From the NCBI GenBank assembly GCA_937952085.1, contig CALFYQ010000089.1:1-11600 (forward strand): 11,600 nt of DNA. The letters run 5' to 3'. A program made the translations under genes and the position numbers. Each line of letters starts with the position of its first letter. The first letter of the stretch is position 1. A model generated the notes under the pieces. The model searched no databases, was not told the origin of the DNA, and saw only the letters and a program-made list of their open reading frames with translations. Below, piece after piece: positions 1-5,846 of this stretch. Origin of the DNA: an uncultured Paracoccaceae bacterium. Lineage in GTDB: Bacteria; Pseudomonadota; Alphaproteobacteria; Rhodobacterales; Rhodobacteraceae.

Positions 1-1112
1 GCGCGGAGCAGGATCGCGAGCTGCTGCGCGCTTTCCACCGTGAAGGAGCCAGAAATCTGCCCGGAGCCGCCGAGGATCGGCTCGCGGATCACCGGCGCGG
101 TGATGATCTTGCCGTCGAGCACCACGGCGAAGGGCTTGCCGACATTGGCCGTGGTCGCCGCGCCGAACTTCCGCGCGCCCGATGTGTCGAAACGGAAGTT
201 GACCACCGGCTGCCCGGTCTGCTGGTCGAAGCCGGGCTGCGCGTCCTCGAGTTCGTCGCCGGTGACGAGGGCGCGGCGCTCGACGACGTAGCCCTGCCCT
301 GGCGCGTCGGCGTCCTCGAAGATCGCCATGCCGGGCGGCGGCGTGCGGCTTAGATCGCTGGTCGGACCGTCGACGAGGTGGAAAGTGAGCTTCGCGGTCT
401 TGCCGATCAGCTCCTTGATCTCCTGCGTCGAGGAGACGCCGGGGACCTGGACGAGGATGCGCCGGTCCCCCTGCCGCTGGATGGAGGGCTCCCGCGTGCC
501 GGCCTCGTCGACGCGGCGGCGGATGATCTCGAGGCTCTGCGCCATCGTCCGGTCGGTGATCGACTTGATCGCGCCCTCGGTCAGATGGGCGCGGATCGTC
601 TGGTCCGGCCCCGGCTCCACCGCGATGTCGGGCGCCGAGATGCCGAGCGTGAAGTCGGAGACCGGCTGCGCCAGCTTCTTGATCGCCTCCTCCGCCGCCG
701 GCAGGTCGACCGCGTCGGTGATCCGGACGGACATCTCGGAGGCGCTGGCCGTCAGCCGCGTGTAGCGGGAGACGCCGGCCTCGCGGAGCGCGGTCCGCGC
801 CTCGGCGCGAAGCCCCTCCATCCGCTCGGCCATCACGTCCTCGATCTTCACCTCGACGAGGAGATGCGCGCCGCCGCGGAGATCGAGCCCGAGATTGACC
901 ACGTTGGGCGGCAGGAACGAGGGCCAGTCCGCCGCCGCCGCGCGAAGCTCGTCGGAGACGGGGAGGCTGTTCGCCTCCCGCCGTTCGATCTCCTTCAGCG
1001 CCTGCGCGGCGCCGTCGGCGCGTTCATAGGCCAGGTTCGGGGCCGCGAGTGCGATCCCGAGAAGGCAGAGCCCGATGACGAGCGCCTTCTTCCAGAGCGA
1101 GAAATAGAGCAA
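1..1112 (-). CDS. secD: SecD, protein translocase subunit (C-terminus cut by window edge)
   Basis: Inner-membrane subunit of the SecDF-YajC complex, which uses the proton-motive force to help complete Sec-dependent export on the periplasmic side. The frame is open for 370 codons to the left edge. It shows a first membrane segment at about residues 8-25, the SecD motif GLDLRGG at residues 75-81, and the periplasmic P1 region including IIRRRVDEAGT. Near the edge it has LDGKIITAPVI and GGSGQISGSFTVESAQQLAILLR-type sequence, which precedes the second membrane segment in the family. SecD is usually 500-600 residues, so the transmembrane domain lies outside. The start is a TTG at 1112-1110, chosen because GGGGAG lies 7 nt upstream and the protein begins MLYFSLWKK, as expected just before the first helix. 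It lies 31 bp downstream of yajC on the same strand, so co-transcription is likely. secF would be expected beyond the edge. Confidence 0.96.
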   Translation of the reverse strand, partial: MLYFSLWKKALVIGLCLLGIALAAPNLAYERADGAAQALKEIERREANSLPVSDELRAAAADWPSFLPPNVVNLGLDLRGGAHLLVEVKIEDVMAERMEGLRAEARTALREAGVSRYTRLTASASEMSVRITDAVDLPAAEEAIKKLAQPVSDFTLGISAPDIAVEPGPDQTIRAHLTEGAIKSITDRTMAQSLEIIRRRVDEAGTREPSIQRQGDRRILVQVPGVSSTQEIKELIGKTAKLTFHLVDGPTSDLSRTPPPGMAIFEDADAPGQGYVVERRALVTGDELEDAQPGFDQQTGQPVVNFRFDTSGARKFGAATTANVGKPFAVVLDGKIITAPVIREPILGGSGQISGSFTVESAQQLAILLR

Positions 1113-1143
1113 GGCGGGGCTCCCCGGGGCGTCGGCCGTCGGC

Positions 1144-1479
1144 TCAGGCCTCGGCGGCCGGCTCGCCCTTCGACATGACGCTCGCCACCGCCGAGCGCAA
1201 GAGGCGGATGCGGACGTTCTGGGCGATCTCGACCTCGACCTCTTCCTCGCCGTCCTTCACGCGCGTCACCTTGCCGATGATGCCGGACTGCGTGAGCACC
1301 TGGTCGCCGCGCCGCAGCGCGTCCACCATCGCCTTGTGCTCCTTCGCCTTCTTCTGCTGCGGGCGGATCAGGAAGAAATAGAAGATCACGAAGATCAGGA
1401 TCAGCGGCGCGAAGGACGTCAGCATGTCCCCGGCGCCGCCGCCGCCGGCGGCCTGCGCATAGGCTGGCGTAATGAGCAT
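1144..1479 (-). CDS. yajC: YajC, preprotein translocase accessory subunit
   Basis: Small inner-membrane protein that associates with SecDF and SecYEG; it is not essential in the bacteria where it has been tested. The 111-residue product has an N-terminal membrane segment at about residues 22-38, followed by the family hallmark FFLIRPQQKKAKEH at 35-48. The C-terminal domain carries LRRGDQVLTQSGIIGKV (55-71) and an acidic EEEVEVEI stretch. Its length fits the family. The ATG at 1479-1477 is preceded by a strong purine-rich Shine-Dalgarno sequence (AGGGAGG, about 5 nt away). It is first in the visible yajC-secD unit. A weak sigma-70-like promoter candidate lies about 30-60 bp upstream. Confidence 0.97.
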   Translation of the reverse strand: MLITPAYAQAAGGGGAGDMLTSFAPLILIFVIFYFFLIRPQQKKAKEHKAMVDALRRGDQVLTQSGIIGKVTRVKDGEEEVEVEIAQNVRIRLLRSAVASVMSKGEPAAEA

Positions 1480-1509
1480 GTCCCCTCCCTGGATCGCGGA
1501 ACGCGGCCT

Positions 1510-1537
1510 TCTATCCTTTGGCCGCCGCCCGACGCAA
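1510..1537 (-). promoter_or_regulatory. Candidate sigma-70 promoter for yajC-secD
   Basis: Reading the minus strand, TTGCGT (1537-1532) is separated by 16 bp from GATAGA (1515-1510). This would start transcription about 25 nt before the yajC ATG. The -35 keeps the TTG core, but the -10 matches the consensus at only three positions. Spacing and location are the main support. Confidence 0.3.
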
Positions 1538-1570
1538 GGCGGCGCGGGCGCCCCCGGGCGACGGGCCAGT

Positions 1571-1600
1571 TTGAGCCGGGTGCGCGCATTCCCGGCTCGA
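1571..1600. repeat. Inverted repeat, 10-bp stem with 10-nt loop
   Basis: GAGCCGGG (1573-1580) and CCCGGCTC (1591-1598) are exact inverse complements around the loop TGCGCGCATT. The outer pairs T1572-G1599 (wobble in plus-strand RNA) and T1571-A1600 extend the stem to ten. No T-tract follows on either strand, so a classical terminator is unlikely. It lies about 90 bp upstream of yajC, outside the transcript predicted from the candidate promoter. It could be an operator-like site or a structure in a longer leader; its role is unknown. Confidence 0.5.
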
Positions 1601-1895
1601 CGTGGCTGCGAGAAAAGGGCCGCGACCGCCCCCTGCGCGGCGCCCGGTCCGGTCGATACATGCGCCTCATGGCGTCGCTCCGCCCTCGGCCCGATCCGCT
1701 CGTGACAGCCGGGGGCGCCCGCCCGCTTGGAGGATCAGGCGCGGCCCGGGCCGGTCGCCCGGGCCCGGGAGGGATGAGGGGCGGCGCGCCCTCGTTCCGG
1801 CCAAGCGCCGCGCCGCCCACCCCGTGAAAGGCTGGCGGGCCGGCGACGGAAGGTTCATCCTGCGGCGTTAGGCGCTGCGGGCGGAGGAAGACGAC

Positions 1896-3269
1896 GTGGC
1901 GATATCTCGCGAAACGATGGCGGTGCGGCGCTTCGGCTACGGTTTCGGGCCAGGCGAGGCGGGTCCGGGCGACGCGGCCGGGCTGATGGCCGATCTCGCG
2001 GAGGGTGCGGCGGCGACGGACCGGACCGGCGCGGCCGGCCGGGCGCATTTCCCCCGCCTCGCCGAATTCCTCGAGATGCGGGCCGGCGGCCCCGAGGCGG
2101 CGATGACGGCCCGCCAGACCATCGGCAAGGTGATCCAGGAGGAATTCGCGCGGGAGGGGCGGGCCCGGGTCTTCCGCGCCGCCACCTCGCGCACGCCCTT
2201 CTTCGACCGGCTCTCCTGGTTCTGGGCCGGCCATTTCGCGGTGATGGGGAAAGCGATCCCCGGCCGGGCCGCCGCCGGCGCCTTCGAGGACGACGCGATC
2301 CGGCCGCATGTCGCCGGCCGCTTCGCCGACATGCTCCGCGCCTCGACCAAGCACCCGGCGATGCTGATCTTCCTCGACCAGAACAGGTCCAGCGGGCCGG
2401 AGTCGCCCTATGGGCGGCGCGCGCGGAAGGGGCTGAACGAGAACCTCGCGCGCGAGATCATGGAGCTGCACACGCTCGGCGTCGGCGCGCCCTACACGCA
2501 GGCGGACGTGCGCCAGTTCGCCGAACTTCTGACCGGCCTCTCCTTCGACCGCGAGACCGGCGCGCCGCGCCTTCTCAGGGAGCGGGCGGAACCCGGCGCG
2601 GAAACCGTGCTCGGCCGCTCCTATGGCGGCGGGCCGCCGCTCATGTCCGACATCGACGCGGCGCTGGACGATCTGGCCGCCCACCCCGCCACCGCCCGCC
2701 ACATCGCCTTCAAGCTCGCCCGGCATTTCGTCGCCGACGCCCCGCCCGAGCCGCTCGTCGCCCATGTCGAGGCCGCCTTCCGCGCCTCGGGGGGCGATCT
2801 GCCGCGCGTCTACGAGGCGCTGCTCGAACATCCGGCGAGTTGGGAGGAGGGCCCCGGCAAGGCGCGACAGCCATTCGACTATGTCGCCGCCACGCTCCGC
2901 GCCGTCGGGCCGGACGCGGACGAGATCGACGGGATGATCGCGCTCGACAAGGCGATGGAGCCGCGCCGCCGCCTCAATGTCGGGCAGGCGCTCCGCCGGT
3001 TGAACCAGATCCCGATGCTGCCGCCCGGCCCGCAGGGCTGGCCGGAGGAGGAGGAGGCCTGGATCACGCCGCAGGGCCTTTCGGCGCGGATCGACTGGGC
3101 CTCTCGCGTCGGCCGCGCCTTCGCCGCGCGTTGGGACCCGCGGGACCTCGCGGCCTCTTCGCTCCGCGAGGCGCTTCATCCGGACACGCGCTTCGTCGTC
3201 GAGGGCGCGGCCGAGCGCTGGGAGGGCATCGCGCTCACGCTCGCCTCCCCCGAATTCAACCGCCGCTGA
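1896..3269 (+). CDS. DUF1800 family protein
   Basis: The 457-residue product carries the signatures of the DUF1800 family. These are an N-terminal RRFGYGFGPGE (11-21), FFDRLSWFWAGHF (102-114), the central KHPAMLIFLDQNRS (152-165) and the most conserved block, GLNENLAREIMELHTLGVGAPYTQ split across 179-202. The biochemical function of the family is not established; members are often encoded next to a DUF1501 gene, as here. The GTG at 1896 is preceded by GGAGG 8 nt away, and an in-frame TAG at 1869-1871 excludes a longer N-terminus. I see no signal peptide or membrane helix, which is notable because the partner has a Tat signal. The 3' end is 10 bp before the DUF1501 start, so the two are probably translated from one mRNA. 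Confidence 0.93.
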   Translation: MAISRETMAVRRFGYGFGPGEAGPGDAAGLMADLAEGAAATDRTGAAGRAHFPRLAEFLEMRAGGPEAAMTARQTIGKVIQEEFAREGRARVFRAATSRTPFFDRLSWFWAGHFAVMGKAIPGRAAAGAFEDDAIRPHVAGRFADMLRASTKHPAMLIFLDQNRSSGPESPYGRRARKGLNENLAREIMELHTLGVGAPYTQADVRQFAELLTGLSFDRETGAPRLLRERAEPGAETVLGRSYGGGPPLMSDIDAALDDLAAHPATARHIAFKLARHFVADAPPEPLVAHVEAAFRASGGDLPRVYEALLEHPASWEEGPGKARQPFDYVAATLRAVGPDADEIDGMIALDKAMEPRRRLNVGQALRRLNQIPMLPPGPQGWPEEEEAWITPQGLSARIDWASRVGRAFAARWDPRDLAASSLREALHPDTRFVVEGAAERWEGIALTLASPEFNRR

Positions 3270-3279
3270 GAGGGGCGCC

Positions 3280-4419
3280 ATGATGAACCGTCGCTTCTTC
3301 CTGAAGAACGGGCTGGCGCTCGGCTGCGCCGCCGCCGCGGCGCCAGCCGTCTCGCCGCTCCGCCTCGCCGCGGCGGAGGGCGAGAACCGGCTCGTCGTCA
3401 TCGTGCTTCGCGGCGCGATGGACGGGCTCGGCGTCTTCGCGCCCTGGGGCGACCGGGACTGGGCGGCGCTCCGCCCGACCCTCGGCGCAGAACCGGGCAA
3501 GGGCCTGATCGATCTCGACGGCCGCTTCGGCATGGATGCGCGGCTGAGGCCGCTGATGCCGCTCTGGCGGGCCGAGGAATTCGCCGTCGTCCACGCCGTC
3601 TCCACCCCCTACCGAGAAAAGCGCAGCCATTTCGACGGGCAGGACCTGCTCGAGACCGGCGTCGCCGCGGTCGGCGAGGCGCGGGACGGCTGGCTCAACC
3701 GCGCCTTCGCCCACATCCCCGGCGCGCGGCCGACCGAGGCGCTGGCCGTCGGGCGCGAGGCGATGCTGCTGACGACGGGCGCGGCGGAGTTCCGTTCCTG
3801 GGCGCCGGGCGAGCGGCTGACCCTCGTCGAGGACGAGCGGCGCCTTCTCTCCCGCCTCTACGGGCGGGACCCGCGCTTCGCCCGCGCCGTCGCCGCGGCG
3901 GGCGATCTTTCCGTCGAGAGCGCGGACGCCGCCGAAAGCGCGGCCGCCTACGCCGCCCGCCGGCTGTCCGAGGACGTGCGGATCGCCGCCTTCTCGCTCA
4001 CCGGCTGGGATACCCACGCCAGCCAGAAGAGCGCCCTCAACCGCTGCCTGCGGGACCTGTCGGAATCGCTCACCACGCTCCGCGACCGGATGGGCGCCGC
4101 CTGGGAGAGAACCCTCGTCGTCGCCGTCACCGAGTTCGGCCGCACCGCGCGGGAGAACGGCGCCAAGGGCACCGACCACGGCACCGGCGGCGCGGCGATC
4201 CTCGCCGGCGGGGCGATGCGGGGCGGCCGGGTCTATGGCGACTGGCCCGGCGTCGCCGAGCCCGATCTCTATGAGGGGCGGGACCTGAAGCCGACCGACG
4301 ACGTGCGCCGCACCGCCGCCTGGGCGCTCGCCGCGCAATTCGGCCTCGGCCGCGAGGCGCTGGAGCGGGACGTGTTCCCGGGCCTCGATCTCGGCGCGCG
4401 GCCGGCCTGGCTCGCATGA
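3280..4419 (+). CDS. DUF1501 family protein with Tat signal peptide
   Basis: A 379-residue exported protein. It begins MMNRRFFLKNGLALG, a good twin-arginine motif (Arg4-Arg5, then FFLK), followed by an Ala-rich hydrophobic stretch and a likely cleavage near residues 29-32 (RLAAAEG). Export is therefore predicted to go through Tat in folded form. Family features are IVLRGAMDGLGV (41-52), SHFDGQD (116-122), TGWDTH (241-246), TEFGRT (284-289) and GTDHGTGG (297-304). The Asp/His positions fit the metal-site pattern of the alkaline phosphatase/sulfatase-like fold to which DUF1501 has been related, but no substrate is known. GAGAGGGG, overlapping the DUF1800 stop codon, serves as Shine-Dalgarno. 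The second ATG (3283) is an equally possible start. The pairing suggests a joint role with DUF1800. Confidence 0.93.
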   Translation: MMNRRFFLKNGLALGCAAAAAPAVSPLRLAAAEGENRLVVIVLRGAMDGLGVFAPWGDRDWAALRPTLGAEPGKGLIDLDGRFGMDARLRPLMPLWRAEEFAVVHAVSTPYREKRSHFDGQDLLETGVAAVGEARDGWLNRAFAHIPGARPTEALAVGREAMLLTTGAAEFRSWAPGERLTLVEDERRLLSRLYGRDPRFARAVAAAGDLSVESADAAESAAAYAARRLSEDVRIAAFSLTGWDTHASQKSALNRCLRDLSESLTTLRDRMGAAWERTLVVAVTEFGRTARENGAKGTDHGTGGAAILAGGAMRGGRVYGDWPGVAEPDLYEGRDLKPTDDVRRTAAWALAAQFGLGREALERDVFPGLDLGARPAWLA

Positions 4420-4440
4420 GCCCGCCTTGACAGGGCGGGC
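4420..4440 (+). terminator. GC-rich hairpin directly after the DUF1501 stop codon
   Basis: GCCCGCC (4420-4426) and GGCGGGC (4434-4440) form an exact 7-bp stem with a 7-nt loop, beginning at the base after the TGA. No T-tract follows, so it may be a weak terminator, an mRNA 3'-end protector or an attenuation point before the nitroreductase. The loop contains TTGACA, but no matching -10 is seen at normal spacing. Confidence 0.35.
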
Positions 4441-4509
4441 CCGCGCCACGAAGTGATCCCCGCCGAGCCAGCCGCCGCCCGCCCGGCCGTTCCCCCGACC
4501 GGAGGCCAG

Positions 4510-5088
4510 ATGCTGAAGCCCAACCAAGCCGCGCTCGACTTCCTGTTGACGCGCCGCTCCCGCCCCGCCAAGACGCTCACCTCCGACGCCCCGGCGCGCG
4601 CGGAGATCGAGACCATGCTCACCGCCGCATCCCGCACGCCGGACCACGGCAAGCTCGAACCCTTCCGCTTCCTCGTCCATACCGGCGCGGCGCGGGCGCG
4701 GCTCGCCGACAGCCTCGGCGCGGCGATGCGCGCCGCCGGCGCCTCGGAGGAGGACGTCGCGAAGCACGCCGGCGGCTTCCTCCATGGCGGCGCGGTCGTC
4801 ACCGTCGTCTTCTCGCCGAAGCCGTCGGAAAAGATCCCGGGCTGGGAGCAGCACCTCGCCGCCGGCGGCGCCTGCCTCGCCCTTCTCAACGCCGCGCTGG
4901 CGATGGGCTGGGGCGCGAACTGGCTGACCGGGCGCGGCGCGGAAAGCCGGCCCTTCCTCGAAGGCGCGCTCGGCCTCGCGCCCGACGAGACGATCGCCGG
5001 CTTCATCCATATCGGCCGGGAGACCGCCGCGCCGCCCGATCGGCCGCGCCCCGATCTCGCGGCGGTCGTCCAGTGGATCGAGGCCTGA
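4510..5088 (+). CDS. YdjA-like nitroreductase family protein
   Basis: A predicted FMN-dependent, NAD(P)H-using oxidoreductase of the small (about 190 residues) YdjA-type branch of the nitroreductase family, probably a cytoplasmic dimer. Visible features are the N-terminal FLLTRRSRPAKTL (11-23) and SRTPDHGKLEPFRFLV (41-56). These align by eye with the FMN-contacting RRS and APDH...PW segments of E. coli YdjA. Further on are PGWEQHLAAGGACLALLNAA (110-129), GWGANWLTG (133-141) and IAGFIHIG (162-169). The start at ATG 4510 gives 192 residues and has GGAGG 4 nt upstream. An in-frame GTG at 4453 would only add an unconserved Pro/Ala-rich extension. The natural substrate cannot be told. Its stop overlaps the start of the EI24 gene by one base, which points to translational coupling. 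Confidence 0.92.
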   Translation: MLKPNQAALDFLLTRRSRPAKTLTSDAPARAEIETMLTAASRTPDHGKLEPFRFLVHTGAARARLADSLGAAMRAAGASEEDVAKHAGGFLHGGAVVTVVFSPKPSEKIPGWEQHLAAGGACLALLNAALAMGWGANWLTGRGAESRPFLEGALGLAPDETIAGFIHIGRETAAPPDRPRPDLAAVVQWIEA

Positions 5089-5798
5089 TGCTCGGCGATA
5101 TCGGCCTCGCGCTCACGCAGCTTCTCGACGGGCGCTTTCTCGGCGTCCTCGTGAAGTCGCTGGTGGCGACGGTCGCGATCCTCGCCGCGCTGATCTTCGG
5201 CGTCGCCTTCGGCCTCTCGGCCCTGCCAGAGATCGTCTTCACCATTCCCTTCACCGGGATCGAGGTGAACTGGCTCGGCGACATCGCGGCGGGGCTCGGC
5301 GTCGGCGCGGTGATCCTCCTGTCGATGTTCCTGATGTTCCCGGTCGCGGCCATCTTCATCGGCCTCTTCCTCGACGACGTGGCGGATGCGGTGGAGGCGC
5401 GGCACTATCCCGGCCTCGCCCCGCCGCGCCGGCAGAGCATCGCCGAGATGGCCTGGCAGGGCCTCCGCTTCGCCGCGATCCTCGTCTTCTGGAACGGCGT
5501 CGCGCTGATCATCTACCTTCTCTCCGCGGTCTTCGCGCCGGTCGTGTTCCTCCTCGTGAACGGCTATCTCCTCGGCCGCGAATATTGCGAGACGGTGGCC
5601 GTGCGGCGGATGCCGGCGAAGGAGGCCGAGGCCTTCCGCAAGCGGCAGATGCCGGCGGTCTGGATCATGGGGGTGCTCTTCGCGATCCCGCTCTCGATCC
5701 CCTTGGTCAATCTCGTCGCGCCCCTTATCGGCGTCGCCGCTTTCGTGCATTTCTACCACCGCAAGACCGGGACGGGGCCCGACCCCGCGAGCCTCTGA
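5088..5798 (+). CDS. EI24 domain-containing integral membrane protein
   Basis: A 236-residue polytopic inner-membrane protein of the EI24 (etoposide-induced 2.4, CysZ-like) domain family. Hydrophobic segments lie at about residues 22-46, 66-95, 126-164 and 190-222. They are joined by polar loops containing FLDDVADAVEARHYPGL (94-110) and NGYLLGREYCETVAVRRM (158-175), the latter typical of alphaproteobacterial members. E. coli CysZ, a distant relative, is a sulfate transporter, but I would not extend that function to this protein. The ATG lies in a TGATG overlap with the nitroreductase stop, so translation is probably coupled. The upstream in-frame GTG at 5073 would lie deep inside the previous gene and is less likely. 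Confidence 0.88.
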   Translation: MLGDIGLALTQLLDGRFLGVLVKSLVATVAILAALIFGVAFGLSALPEIVFTIPFTGIEVNWLGDIAAGLGVGAVILLSMFLMFPVAAIFIGLFLDDVADAVEARHYPGLAPPRRQSIAEMAWQGLRFAAILVFWNGVALIIYLLSAVFAPVVFLLVNGYLLGREYCETVAVRRMPAKEAEAFRKRQMPAVWIMGVLFAIPLSIPLVNLVAPLIGVAAFVHFYHRKTGTGPDPASL

Positions 5799-5846
5799 GC
5801 CGGGGCGGGCGACCGCCGATCCAGCGACGAACAGAAGGAGCCCCCC

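Larger units (their letters stand above)
1480..1895. other. 416-bp divergent intergenic region without a supported gene
   Basis: The gap separates the divergent yajC and DUF1800 genes. I find no tRNA, no known RNA motif and no coding frame with a recognisable protein; the frames open here are low-complexity Arg/Pro/Gly/Ala translations typical of non-coding GC-rich DNA. It holds the weak yajC promoter candidate, a 10-bp inverted repeat at 1571-1600 and a second GC repeat, GCCCGGG/CCCGGGC, at 1744-1764. No convincing promoter for the DUF1800 gene is visible. Confidence 0.6.

Noticed and set aside
1667..1858. 63-codon minus-strand ORF in the intergenic gap
   Set aside because: Arg/Pro/Gly-rich composition, no signal peptide or motif, and no convincing ribosome binding site; typical of non-coding GC-rich DNA.
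1480..1895. Possible tRNA or small stable RNA in the divergent gap
   Set aside because: I looked for the T-arm GGTTCRANNCC pattern and a cloverleaf on both strands; the closest match (GGTTCATCC near 1852) has no fitting partner arms.
1419..3605. Very long minus-strand open frame opposite the DUF1800 and DUF1501 genes
   Set aside because: Its translation is low-complexity Arg/Gly/Ala/Pro with no family motif, while the plus-strand frames carry clear DUF1800/DUF1501 motifs, ribosome binding sites and a signal peptide. It is a GC-rich antisense shadow.
4427..4455. Perfect TTGACA as a possible -35 promoter element before the nitroreductase
   Set aside because: At 16-18 bp spacing the would-be -10 reads like GAAGTG, which does not resemble TATAAT. 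The hexamer also lies in a hairpin loop. Probably chance.
4453..4509. Upstream GTG start for the nitroreductase
   Set aside because: It adds a Pro/Ala-rich stretch without homology, and the GGAGG ribosome binding site lies just before the ATG at 4510.
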